From Bog-159 sp963709155 (GTDB taxonomy: Bacteria > Acidobacteriota > Terriglobia > Bryobacterales > Bryobacteraceae), in the NCBI GenBank assembly GCA_963709155.1, contig CAVPVD010000007.1, forward strand, positions 2,790,001 through 2,854,000: a stretch of DNA of 64,000 nucleotides, in the 5' to 3' direction. The notes under the pieces were generated by a model that had not been told where the DNA came from, made no database searches, and was given only the letters and a program-made list of their open reading frames with translations. A program made the translations under genes and the position numbers. Shown piece after piece: positions 55,618 through 64,000 of this stretch (position 1 is the first letter of the stretch; every line of letters starts with the position of its first letter).

Positions 55618-56926
55618 GCCTCAAATTGCCGATAAGAACGGGGGGCGCATGTTATCCTACCTTGCGATGGCAGCCGCAGTCTACCCGGCTGAGTGTCTTC
55701 ACCCGGTCGCCAACGCAAACGAAATCGAACTTCTGGTCCCGGATGACGACGTCGCGGATCCGTTGCTTTCGATTGTAGTGCCGGCGCTCAACGAGCGCAT
55801 TACGATCGCCGAATTCGTGCGATGGTGCAAAGCGGGGCTAGCCCGCGCCGGCATCAGCGGCGAGATCCTGATCGTGGATAGCTCCACGGACGATACGCCC
55901 GCGATCGCACTGGCCAATGGCGCGCGTGTGTTGCATACGCCGAAGCGGGGGCTTGGCCGCGCCTATATCGATGCAATCCCTTATATCCGCGGTAAGTATG
56001 TCCTAATGGGCGACGCCGATTGTACTTATGACTTCCGCGAGTTATCCGGCTTCGTCGAACAGTTCCGCGCCGGCTGCGAATTCATCATGGGTTCGCGCTT
56101 TCGCGGGTCCATCGCGCCGCACTCCATGCCCGTGCTGCACCGCTACTTCGGAACTCCGGTAACGACATCGATCCTGAACATCTTATACTCTACGAATTTC
56201 TCCGACATCCATTGCGGCATGCGGGGCATCACGCGCGACGCCCTGGTGCGGCTGGATCTCGAATCGCAATCCTGGGAATACGCCTCGGAAATGGTGCTGA
56301 AGGCGGTCTGCCTGAAATTGAAGACCGCCGAAGTTCCCGTGCATTTCCTGAAGGACCCCGTCGGCCGCATCAGCCACATGAAGCGCAATGGATGGCTGGA
56401 GCCCTGGCGCGCCGGCTGGATCAATTTGCGCGCCATGCTGCTGTTCGGCGCCGATTTCTTTCTGCTGCGTCCGGGCCTGGCCCTGCTGGCGCTCGGCCTG
56501 CTGCTCATGGTGCCCGTCAGTTTGGGTCCGCTGGCGCTCGGTCCTATCACGCTATCGCTCAACTGGATGCTGCTGGGCCTGACCATCTCGGTAGTCGGGC
56601 TACAGTGCTTTTACCTGGGCTGCATCGTGCAGGTAATGTACCGCTACTCCGCGGCGCGGACCGAACGCTGGCTGCGTCTCTTTTCTTACGATCGGGCCAT
56701 GATTGCCAGCGGGCTCGCCGGGCTGGCGGGCTGCGCGCTCGGCCGTCCCCTGGTGCATCAATACCTGGCTGGAGGCTTGCGTCTGCCGTCCGTGGCCACA
56801 CCGCAAGTGCATCTGGCGGTGCTAGGGCTGTTCTTCCTGGTAGCCGCCTTCCACACCTTCAGTTGCACGCTGGTGCTGCACGCCGCCAACCTCCCCGCCC
56901 GAAGGCCCAGGTTCCAGGCGCTATGA
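55616..56926 (+). CDS. Family 2 glycosyltransferase, membrane-anchored (dolichol-phosphate-mannosyltransferase-like)
   Basis: The GT2 domain (residues ~40-270) has the nucleotide-binding strand LLSIVVPALNERITI, the metal-binding MGDADCTYDFRE (a D-x-D variant), SRFRGS and HCGMRGI. Three or four C-terminal helices follow (FLLRPGLALLALGLLLMVPV and others). It probably transfers a sugar from an NDP-sugar to polyprenyl phosphate or a lipid-linked chain. GTG 55616 is the first start; an ATG at 55649 would remove 11 residues. It overlaps the epimerase gene by four bases and starts a polysaccharide operon. Confidence 0.88.
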   Translation: MPQIADKNGGRMLSYLAMAAAVYPAECLHPVANANEIELLVPDDDVADPLLSIVVPALNERITIAEFVRWCKAGLARAGISGEILIVDSSTDDTPAIALANGARVLHTPKRGLGRAYIDAIPYIRGKYVLMGDADCTYDFRELSGFVEQFRAGCEFIMGSRFRGSIAPHSMPVLHRYFGTPVTTSILNILYSTNFSDIHCGMRGITRDALVRLDLESQSWEYASEMVLKAVCLKLKTAEVPVHFLKDPVGRISHMKRNGWLEPWRAGWINLRAMLLFGADFFLLRPGLALLALGLLLMVPVSLGPLALGPITLSLNWMLLGLTISVVGLQCFYLGCIVQVMYRYSAARTERWLRLFSYDRAMIASGLAGLAGCALGRPLVHQYLAGGLRLPSVATPQVHLAVLGLFFLVAAFHTFSCTLVLHAANLPARRPRFQAL

Positions 56927-57927
56927 CCCGCCCGATCTCGCACGCACTGGTCACCGGCGGCGCCGGCTGTATCGGCTCGGACCTGGCAGCCGCTCTGCTC
57001 GGCCGGGGCTATCGCGTCACGGTGCTGGACAACCTGAGCAGCGGCAAGATCGAGCACATCGCGGACCTCCGCGGCGACCCCGGCTTCCGCTTCATAGAAG
57101 GCGACCTGCTGGACTCCGCGGCGCTGGACGCGGCCCTGCGCGGGGTCGATATGGTCTTTCACCTGGCCGCCAATCCGGACGTCAAGTTTCTCCCCGGCGA
57201 CCCCACCGATAAGGACTTGCGGCAGAATACCCTCTGCACCTACAACGTGCTGGAGAGCATGCGCCGCCACGGCGTGCGCCGGCTGGCCTTCTCTTCCACC
57301 TCGGCGATCTACGGCATCTGCGAACGGCAGCCCATCGCGGAAGAACAGGCCCCGCATCCCATTTCGCTTTACGGCGCCACCAAGTTGAGCTGCGAAGCCA
57401 TGATCGGCGCTTTCCAGCACCTTTTCGACCTGGATTGCTGGATCTTCCGCTTCGCCAACGTGGTGGGACCCAAGGTTCGCAAGCGCGGACGCACCGTGAT
57501 CGGCGACTTCATCCACAATCTGCGGCAAGATCCCACGCGCCTCCGAATACTGGGCAATGGCCGGCAGGCCAAATCTTATCTGCTCGCCGAGGAGTGCGTG
57601 GAAGCCATGCTCTTCGCGGTGGAGAGCGCGCCCGGCGGCCTGCACATCTTCAATCTCGGCTGCGACGATTCGCTGAGCGTGAACCGCATTGCGGAAATGG
57701 TCACCGGCGCCATGGGCCTCGCAGGAGTGGCTTTTGAATATACCGGCGGCGAAGGCGGCTGGCTCGGCGACGTTCCCCGCTTCCGCCTGGACGTCTCCGC
57801 CATCAACCGGCTCGGCTGGCGCGCCCGCTATAACTCCGAAGAAGCCGTGGCGCTGGCCATAGAAATCTCCCTCGCGGGGCAGGCCGGCGCCCGGGTAAGC
57901 GACGCCGAGGCCGTATGCAGGCCGTAA
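56923..57927 (+). CDS. NAD-dependent sugar epimerase/dehydratase (GalE-like SDR)
   Basis: Extended SDR of 334 residues: the NAD motif TGGAGCIGSDLA, LDNLSSG, EGDLLDS, catalytic Ser in AFSSTSAIYG and Y-x-x-x-K in YGATKLSCE. It probably epimerises or dehydrates a UDP- or CDP-sugar. The ATG overlaps the GT2 stop (ATGA), and its own end overlaps the nucleotidyltransferase by 13 bases, so the three genes are translationally coupled in one polysaccharide operon. Confidence 0.9.
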   Translation: MTRPISHALVTGGAGCIGSDLAAALLGRGYRVTVLDNLSSGKIEHIADLRGDPGFRFIEGDLLDSAALDAALRGVDMVFHLAANPDVKFLPGDPTDKDLRQNTLCTYNVLESMRRHGVRRLAFSSTSAIYGICERQPIAEEQAPHPISLYGATKLSCEAMIGAFQHLFDLDCWIFRFANVVGPKVRKRGRTVIGDFIHNLRQDPTRLRILGNGRQAKSYLLAEECVEAMLFAVESAPGGLHIFNLGCDDSLSVNRIAEMVTGAMGLAGVAFEYTGGEGGWLGDVPRFRLDVSAINRLGWRARYNSEEAVALAIEISLAGQAGARVSDAEAVCRP

Positions 57928-58652
57928 TCCTGGCGGGCGGACTGGGCACCCGGCTCGGCCCGCTCACTCGCAAAATCCCCAAGCCCATGGTCCCCGTGGC
58001 CGGCGCGCCGTACCTGGAGCACCAACTCCGGCTCCTGGCGCGGCAATCGTTCCGCGACGTGCTGCTGCTGACCGGGTATCTCGGCGATCAGATCGAAGCT
58101 TACTTCGGCAACGGAGCGCGCCTGGGCCTGCGCCTGCGCTATGCGCGGGAAGCACAACCCCAGGGCACCGGCGGCGCCCTCCGGGACGCGCGTCCGCAGC
58201 TGGCCGAGAGCTTTCTGCTGCTTTACGGGGATTCGCTCCTCCCGATTGAATACGCGGCCGCCGCGCGCCGCCTGAAAGATTCCGCCGCCCTCGGCGCGAT
58301 CGTGGTTTATCGCGACCCGGCCGGGGAAACCGCCGTCCAGCCCAATGTGGCGCTGGACCGCAGCGGACTGGTGACGCGCTACGACAAAACCGCTGCCGCG
58401 GACCCTGCCCTCGAATACGTGGAGGCGGGCGTTTCCTGCTTCCGCCGCGAGGTGCTCGACTTGCTGCCCGCCGCCGGCCCGGTCTCCTTCGAGCAGTGCT
58501 GTTTTCCGCGGCTGATCGACCGGCGCAAATTGGCGGCGCTGCCCACCGCCCAGCGCTTCTATGACATCGGCACTCCCGAGCGCCTCCGCGACATCGAAGA
58601 CTACCTGAGCACGCCTGCCCAGCCCGAGCCCGATCGCCCCTCTGTAAACTAA
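57915..58652 (+). CDS. Sugar-1-phosphate nucleotidyltransferase
   Basis: Rossmann-like nucleotidyltransferase of 245 residues: QAVILAGGLGTRLGPLT with the activating Lys in KIPKPMVPVAG, QPQGTGGALRDARPQL, and LLYGDSLLP with the metal Asp. It links a hexose- or heptose-1-P to an NTP. By length and motif it resembles HddC/RmlA-like short enzymes. It is the last gene of the operon before the convergent GT39 gene. Confidence 0.9.
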   Translation: MQAVILAGGLGTRLGPLTRKIPKPMVPVAGAPYLEHQLRLLARQSFRDVLLLTGYLGDQIEAYFGNGARLGLRLRYAREAQPQGTGGALRDARPQLAESFLLLYGDSLLPIEYAAAARRLKDSAALGAIVVYRDPAGETAVQPNVALDRSGLVTRYDKTAAADPALEYVEAGVSCFRREVLDLLPAAGPVSFEQCCFPRLIDRRKLAALPTAQRFYDIGTPERLRDIEDYLSTPAQPEPDRPSVN

Positions 58653-58680
58653 CTTCCGAGCCGCGCGCGTAAGCAAGCGG

Positions 58681-60222
58681 TCACCGTACCGTAGCCTCGT
58701 AATACCCAAACCCGCCAGCCGTAACCCGAGCCGCACAGTTAAGCCGCCCAACCAAACACTCCCGAGCCAAATTCCGGATCGGCCGAACGATATAGAATCG
58801 CTTGTGCCCCGCAATAAACGTCCTATAATCCGCAAAGTTCGCCCGAAACGGAAAGTATCGCCCTAATAGCGGACCCTTAACCTCAAACCCGCTGTCACCA
58901 TCAATCGCCGCCCCAGCCGCCGCGTCCGTCAAATAATAAAGCCGCGCAGCCATGCCCGGCTTGGAGTAATGTTCCAGCTCCACAAACGTCATCGGCGGCC
59001 CGATCACCACCGGTGCATCGCCCGGTATCTGCTCCACCAACGCCTGAATCTCCTCCGACGTATTGACCACCGCCGCCCCGTCCGTCCGCATATTCTCCGG
59101 CCCGAACTGTGCCCTCGCGAAGCAGGCCCCCAAGACCAACAGCACCGCGCCGCCCGCCGCCCGGCTCGTCCCCGCTATCCGGAATAGCAGCGCGGCCGCC
59201 AGCCCCGCCAGACCGATCGTGCAGCCTAGCGAATAGCGCATCCAGTAATGACCGCCTAATATCGAAACCGGCACGGCCGCAAACGGAATCAGCGCAAAAC
59301 CCGCCAACGCGGCCACTTCGTACCGGCGCAGCCCGCGCCCCACCGTGCCCGAGCGCAGCACCAGCGCCACCACCAACGCCAGCGCCAGCGGAACCACCAA
59401 CGGCCGCAGCATCTCCACATAGGTCGCGCCCAAATGCGCCGGCAAGCTTCCAGTGAACCGGCTGTATGCCGTCTTGTTGCCGGCCGACTTGAGCGCCCAA
59501 AGCACCAGCAGCGACGGCGTAGCCGCGGCGAACGCGCACCACACCGGCCAGTCTATCCGCCTTCGCTCCATGCTGCGCGCCACCTCGCCCGCCACAAACG
59601 GTACCGCCAGCACGACCGCCAGCGGCTGAGAGCACAGCGCCGCCCCCAGCGCCAGGCCTAACGCCACCAACGCCCAGCCACGCCTCCGTCCCTCGCCGGC
59701 CGACTGCCAAGCCACCAGCGCGATACCCGCCAGCGCCAGCACCAGCGCGTAGGGCCGCGCCTCATGCGCGTATCGCCCCGCCGTCAAAAATGGCAGTAGC
59801 GCTCCCGCCGTAGCGAACTGCCACGGCAGACGCCGGCGCAGAAATACGTAGAGACACAACCCCATGACCCAGAATTCGACGATGGATGGAAATCGCAGGC
59901 CCAACTCGTTCGCGCCGAAAATGCGCTCCGATCCGGCCGACAGTAAGAAGCTCAACGGAGGATTGAATTCCAGGCCGCTCTTCAAGAACGACCACAGCGT
60001 CCCCATGGACGGCAGCAGGCTGGCGGCGTCGAAAGTGAGAATCTCGTCGAACCACAACTTCTCGCGCGCCGCCCGCAGACAGGCGAATACCAGATACACC
60101 ACGCTGATCAGCGTCAGGCACACCGCCGGCGCCCATCGCGGCGCGGATGGGCCGCTGTCAGTATCGCCCGGCCGGGGCATCGCAGCGACGGGCTCGGACG
60201 CAACGGTTGGTGACGAGATCAT
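58681..60222 (-). CDS. GT39-like membrane glycosyltransferase (PMT-type fold)
   Basis: 513 residues, about 11 helices, with the first-loop acidic motif WFDEILTFDAASLLP, HEARPYALVLALAGIALVAW and a C-terminal soluble domain (QIPGDAPVVIGPPMTFVELE). GT39-type enzymes use polyprenyl-phosphate sugars to modify proteins, lipids or polysaccharides on the outer face of the membrane. It is followed upstream on the same strand by a frameshifted paralog with the same block order. 28 bases separate it from the convergent nucleotidyltransferase. Confidence 0.85.
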   Translation of the reverse strand: MISSPTVASEPVAAMPRPGDTDSGPSAPRWAPAVCLTLISVVYLVFACLRAAREKLWFDEILTFDAASLLPSMGTLWSFLKSGLEFNPPLSFLLSAGSERIFGANELGLRFPSIVEFWVMGLCLYVFLRRRLPWQFATAGALLPFLTAGRYAHEARPYALVLALAGIALVAWQSAGEGRRRGWALVALGLALGAALCSQPLAVVLAVPFVAGEVARSMERRRIDWPVWCAFAAATPSLLVLWALKSAGNKTAYSRFTGSLPAHLGATYVEMLRPLVVPLALALVVALVLRSGTVGRGLRRYEVAALAGFALIPFAAVPVSILGGHYWMRYSLGCTIGLAGLAAALLFRIAGTSRAAGGAVLLVLGACFARAQFGPENMRTDGAAVVNTSEEIQALVEQIPGDAPVVIGPPMTFVELEHYSKPGMAARLYYLTDAAAGAAIDGDSGFEVKGPLLGRYFPFRANFADYRTFIAGHKRFYIVRPIRNLARECLVGRLNCAARVTAGGFGYYEATVR

Positions 60223-60280
60223 AATCAGCCAGAACTTCGGCCTGCCAGCGTTCGGTCACCGACACTAGTGATGCAGCCCA

Positions 60281-61831
60281 TCACCGACTAGCCTCTGCGT
60301 TCCCCTCAAAATATCGAAACTCATCGGTGCCTCTCGTCTGCAGAACGAGCCGTCCCGCGACAGCCTGTCGGGCAATGTAGCCAATCGGCAGAACAACGTA
60401 GAAGCGCCTGCCACTCTCAATAAAGCGACGATAGTCCTCGATGTGCGCGCGGAAGTGGACGAGCCGTGCGAAGCGCGGTAGCTCCGACTCAATTCCAGCC
60501 ATGCCGTCGACTGCCGCGGAGTCGGCTGGCTCTGTCAGGTAATAGAGCCTTCGAGCCAACTGAGGACTCGAGTAGTGTTCGAGTTCGACAAACGCGTTAA
60601 CATAACCGACCACGATCGGCACGTCGGGTGGCATGTGCTCCAGAAAGGGCTGGAGTTCCTCCGAGGTGTTAACTAGCGGCACGCCGTGCTCCGCCGGCCT
60701 GTTCTCGGGCAGGAATCGTCCGACAGCAAAAAACACGCCAAAAATGATCAGGACGGAGACCCCGGCAAGCCGATTAGTTCCCCCGATCGCAGACAATATC
60801 AAGACCAGGATGCCAGCCAACCCTACGACAGAATTCAGCGAATAGCGCATCCAGTAGTGGTCACTTAGAGTGCTGAGCGATACCGCCACAAATGGAACCA
60901 GCGCAAAGCCTAACAGTGCGGCCAACTCATGAGCGGGCATCGCAGCCTTGCCCCTCCCAGCACCGGCCTCTGGGCGGCGCAGCACCAGCAACACGAGGAA
61001 CACGATGCCGAGAGGCACAAGAGCGGGCTTCAACATCCACAAATAGGTGTCGGCGATGTGTCCGGGAACGCTCCCTCCCCAGTTAGCCATTTTGGTGAAG
61101 TCACGGCCGTTCTTGATGCTCAGTGCCACTAGAATCGCCGGCGCCGCGATGAAACGAAAGCGCACCACACGGGCCAGTCTAGGCGCTTGCGCTGAAACGT
61201 ACGGGTGGCTTCACCCGCCAAAAAGGGGAGCGCCAGAGTGACAGCCATCGGATGGGAGCACAAAGCTGCAGCCAAGGCAACGGCCAACGCTACAAGAGAA
61301 ACTTTCCGATTTCGGCCCTCGGCCGCAGCTTGCCAGGCGACCAACGCGATGCCGGCAAACGCCAACATGAGGGCGTAGGGCCGCGCTTCGTGGGAATAAG
61401 GCCCTGCGGCGGTCAAGGTCGTCAGCGCCATGGCCGAGATTGCATAAGGCCATGGGAGCCGCCGCGCCAGGTACACGTACAAACACAACGCCATTACCCA
61501 GAACGCGATAACGAAGGGAAGCCTCACCCCAAACTCGGTCCTTCCGAATACGCTCTCTGAGACGGCAGCGAGAACGAATCCCAGCGGTGGGCGTACCTTC
61601 GGCCTGTGTTAGGAAGGACCAGAACGTCCTGAAATGCGGTAGCAGAGCGGCGGCGTCAAAGGTATGAATCTCGTCGTACCAAAGTTTTTCTCTAGCAGCC
61701 CGGATGCACGTCGGCACAAAATACAACACCGACATGACCGCCAGGCAGAGCGCTGGCACCCAGCGGGCCACCCTGCTTGGAGGGCGCGCGGGCAAGACCT
61801 CGGGCGCAGTTTCCTGAGCGATATATGGCAC
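60281..61831 (-). pseudogene. Frameshifted paralog of the GT39-like glycosyltransferase
   Basis: The same gene as its neighbour, broken into three frames: WVPALCLAVMSVLYF to FWSFLTQAEGT, then RLPFVIAFWVMALCLYV to WPVWCAF, then PAILVALSIKNGRD to the C-terminal ELEHYSSPQLARRLYYLT. The breaks lie near 61590 and 61150, one base each. All family residues persist across the breaks, including the acidic WYDEIHTFD, so sequencing error or recent loss is likely. The start is unclear; GTG 61831 is one option. Tandem duplication with 58681-60222. Confidence 0.75.
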
Positions 61832-61894
61832 GGTACGAGAAACTAGCTTAGCCGACCGTAAATATAGCTGACAACTTACCCTGACCCCGGCAAT

Positions 61895-61910
61895 ACTAAC
61901 TTTAGTTAGT
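61895..61910. promoter_or_regulatory. 16-bp polysaccharide-locus palindrome, copy 2
   Basis: ACTAAC-TTTA-GTTAGT is a perfect 6-bp inverted repeat in the intergenic region between the GT39 paralog and rfbF, which diverge. Its core TAACTTTAGTTA recurs 82 bases away. Confidence 0.5.
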
Positions 61911-61975
61911 CGGATGCCAGCCGCTGCGATGGTAATTCCATTACTGGTCGACAATCGGCTGCCGGGCAGGTTCGG

Positions 61976-61993
61976 CATTAACTTTAGTTAAAA
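61976..61993. promoter_or_regulatory. 16-bp polysaccharide-locus palindrome, copy 3
   Basis: TTAAC-TTTA-GTTAA with the same 12-base core TAACTTTAGTTA as copy 2, about 60 bases before the rfbF start. Together with copies 1 and 2 it suggests one regulator for the locus. Confidence 0.5.
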
Positions 61994-62054
61994 CACGAGC
62001 GTTTTTCATCCCCGCGAGGGCAAGCCCACGTTCATAATGGAAGCGAATCCGATT

Positions 62055-62833
62055 ATGAAAGTCGTCATCCTTTGCGGCGGGCAGGGGACCCGCCTGCGCG
62101 AAGAGACGGAGTTCCGCCCCAAGCCGATGGTCGAAGTCGGCGGCCGGCCGATCCTCTGGCACATCATGAAGATCTACGCCCACTACGGTTTCGCGATTTC
62201 GTGCTGTGCCTGGGCTATCGCGGCAACATGATCAAGGAATATTTCCTCAATTATGAGGCGATGAACAACGACTTCACGATCTGCCTGGGCAAGCAGCGCC
62301 AGATCGAGTACCACGGCGAGCACGAGGAGCAGGACTTCCGCGTCACCCTGGCCGAAACCGGGCTCGAATCCATGACCGGCGGCCGCGTCAAACGCGTCGC
62401 GAAATACATCGACGGCGACGAACTTCATGCTCACCTATGGCGACGGCGTATCCGACGTCGATATTCGGCGAGCTGGTGGAGTTCCACCGCTGCCACGGCA
62501 AGCTGGCCACGGTCACCGCCGTGCGCCCGATTTCGCGCTTCGGCGTTCTCGATGTCGCTTGGCGACGGCGGCGTCACTCAGCTTCATCGAGAAGCCCCAG
62601 CTCGAAGGCTGGACCAGCGCCGGCTTCTTCGTCTTCAATCGCAAGATGTTCGATTATCTCGACGGCGACGACTGCATCCTGGAGCGCGAACCGCTGGAAC
62701 GGCTCGCGCCGAAGGGCAGTTGATGGCCTACCGCCACGACGGCTTCTTCTACGCCATGGACACCTATCGCGAGTACAAGCACCTGAACGAACTGTGGAAC
62801 TCCGGCGAAGCTCCCTGGAAGGTCTGGGAATGA
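62055..62833 (+). pseudogene. rfbF: RfbF, glucose-1-phosphate cytidylyltransferase, multiply frameshifted
   Basis: The first enzyme of CDP-sugar synthesis: makes CDP-glucose from CTP and glucose-1-P. It begins KVVILCGGQGTRLREETEF with KPMVEVGGRPILWHIM, and continues through other frames: DFVLCLGYRGNMIKEYFLN, MLTYGDGVSDVDI, FIEKPQLEGWTSAGFFVFN and YREYKHLNELWNSGEAPWKV. At least five one-base shifts fall within 779 bases, yet total length (~257 codons) and residues match a complete RfbF. This points to base-calling errors, not decay. ATGA overlap with rfbG. Confidence 0.8.
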
Positions 62834-63809
62834 CCAACTCGTTCTGGCGCGACCGTCCGGTCCTGGTCACCGGCGCCACCGGCCTGGTGGGCGGCTGGCT
62901 GGTCCAGCGGCTGCTCGAGGCCGGCGCCGACGTCGTCTGCCTGGTGCGCGACTGGGTGCCGCAGTGCGAGCTGGTGCGCGGCCGGGCTATCGAACAGGTC
63001 AAGGTGGTCCGCGGCGACGTGCGCGATCAGCGCTCGCTGGAACGCGTCCTCGGCGAGTACGAGATCGACACCGTGTTCCACCTGGCCGCCCAGACCATCG
63101 TCGGCATCGCCAACCGCAATCCGGTTTCCACCTTCGAGACCAACATCCAGGGCACCTGGACGCTGCTGGAAGCCTGCCGCCGCAGCCCCGCGGTCAAGCA
63201 GATCGTGCTCGCCTCCTCCGACAAGGCCTACGGCGACCAGGAAATGCTGCCTTACGACGAAGAGACGCCGCTCGAGGGCCGCCATCCCTACGACGTCAGC
63301 AAATCCTGCGCGGACCTGATCGCGCAGAGCTTACGCCAAGACCTACGCAATTGCCGGTCGCGATCACCCGCTGCGGCAATTTCTACGGCGGCGGCGATCT
63401 GAACTGGAACCGCATCGTGCCGGGCACCATCCGCTCGCGTTCTCGCGGCGAGCGGCCGGTGATCCGCTCCGACGGCAAGTTCGTCCGCGATTACTTCTAT
63501 GTCGAGGACGGCGCGGCCGCCTACATGCTGCTGGCCGAACAGCTCGCGCCAACCCGAGCCCTGCGCGGCCAGGCGTTCAACTTCTCCAACGAAATCCAGG
63601 TCACGGTGCTCGACCTGGTCGAAGACCATCACCGAGCTCATGGGCACAGACATTCGAGCCGGACGTCCGCAACGAGGCCTCCAACGAGATCCGCCACCAG
63701 TACCTGAGCGCCGCCAAGGCGCCGCAGACTGCTGAGCTGGGAGCCGCTGTTCACCCTCGACGAGGCCTGCAGCGAACCATCGCCTGGTACGAGAGCTTTC
63801 TCGCGATGA
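62830..63809 (+). pseudogene. rfbG: RfbG, CDP-glucose 4,6-dehydratase, frameshifted
   Basis: SDR enzyme converting CDP-glucose to CDP-4-keto-6-deoxyglucose. PVLVTGATGLVGGWLVQRLL, TVFHLAAQTIVGIANRNP, the catalytic LASSDKAYGDQ and YDVSKSCADLIAQS are in one frame to about 63330. VAITRCGNFYGGGDLNWNRI and RSDGKFVRDYFYVEDG follow in another, and ITELMGT and LSWEPLFTLDE later in two more. Extra single bases near 63330, 63625, 63655 and 63720 restore one frame. It overlaps rfbF (ATGA) and rfbH. Confidence 0.8.
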
Positions 63810-64000
63810 CCGACGCGCGCCAGTCGAGCTTCGCGACCAGATCCTCGACCTGGTCGCCGAGTATCACGCGCGCGCACTTCGCCCCGACCGAGTTTGTCCC
63901 CGGCGAATCGCCAAGTCCCAGTCGTCGGGCAGGGTCTTCGACGCCGCCGAGATGCAGCATTCTGGTCGATTCCTCGCTCGATTTCTGGCTGACCACCGGC
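63806..64000 (+). pseudogene. rfbH: RfbH, CDP-6-deoxy-D-xylo-4-hexulose-3-dehydrase, N-terminal fragment, frameshifted, cut by window end
   Basis: After an ATG at 63806 the sequence, read over several frames, gives the RfbH opening: LRDQILDLVAEYHARA, FVPGESP, GRVFDAAEMQH and LVDSSLDFWLTTG. RfbH is a PLP/[2Fe-2S] enzyme that removes the 3-hydroxyl in CDP-3,6-dideoxyhexose synthesis. It follows rfbG directly, so the order rfbF-rfbG-rfbH for a dideoxysugar precursor is complete up to the window edge. Confidence 0.65.

Noticed and set aside
62055..63809. Programmed frameshifting in rfbF and rfbG
   Set aside because: Too many shifts in both directions, no slippery heptamers with following structures, and intact protein identity in every frame. 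Error is simpler.

Overview
The window reads as one high-GC chromosomal segment of a soil-type Acidobacteriota bacterium, most like the Bryobacterales/Solibacter group. This is inferred from family content: Ser/Thr kinases with PD40 propellers, large BNR propeller proteins, a choice-of-anchor repeat protein (GNLYGTT units), a BlaR-type M56 peptidase fused to a GWxTD domain, FtsX/MacB-type permeases in several copies, and dense intergenic hairpin repeats. No rRNA, CRISPR array, transposase or intact integrase is visible.

Layout. 0-1.5 kb: C-terminus of a probable M28 peptidase, a tRNA-Leu relic, a decayed dCTP deaminase, then an intact tRNA-Leu(CAG). 1.5-5.8 kb: alpha-galactosidase, a NYN/LOTUS RNA-metabolism protein split by a frameshift, and an RRM protein. 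5.9-10.6 kb: Omp85-like barrel, DUF4390-like protein and an NtrY/NtrX-like two-component pair in one operon. 10.7-16.9 kb: VOC protein, Ser/Thr kinase with propeller plus a small secreted protein, and a BlaI/M56-GWxTD module. 17-24 kb: DUF2442 and ArsC-like genes, a MocR-pdxS-pdxT vitamin B6 operon, and a BNR protein. 24-27.6 kb: SEC-C protein, RNase HI relic, FHA-GAF-SpoIIE phosphatase, a VapBC-type toxin-antitoxin pair, a monooxygenase. 27.6-31.5 kb: XRE regulator, NfeD-like protein, flotillin, PspA and a small membrane protein, a membrane-integrity cluster. 31.5-37 kb: large permease, then an ABC ATPase with two tandem paralogous membrane subunits. 37-41.5 kb: hslVU, a HutI-like protein lacking key metal ligands, a pseudouridine synthase. 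41.5-48.3 kb: two MacB-like permeases with a YheT-like hydrolase, a duplicated-domain secreted protein, an MFS carrier, a GNAT. 48.3-55.3 kb: repeat protein, a degenerate sugar-phosphate transferase, IscA/cysteine desulfurase, an HDOD protein and a carboxymuconolactone decarboxylase (AhpD-like) gene interrupted by one in-frame TGA. 55.6-64 kb: polysaccharide locus (GT2, epimerase, nucleotidyltransferase, two GT39 copies, rfbF, rfbG, start of rfbH).

The strongest new observation is the AhpD-like gene at 54671-55309. Its single TGA replaces the second cysteine of a CxxC pair and is followed at SECIS distance by a perfect 7-bp hairpin with a G-initiated loop, so it is a probable selenoprotein. 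A 19-bp tandem array repeats its start-codon region. Other themes are a mosaic family of intergenic palindromes, a shared 16-bp palindrome in front of polysaccharide genes, several promoters whose -10 box lies 5-12 bases before the start codon, and two enzyme-family members lacking catalytic residues.

From about 61.1 kb onward frameshifts become very dense although the protein sequence stays family-like in every frame. This looks like sequencing or assembly error rather than gene decay, so coordinates there are approximate.
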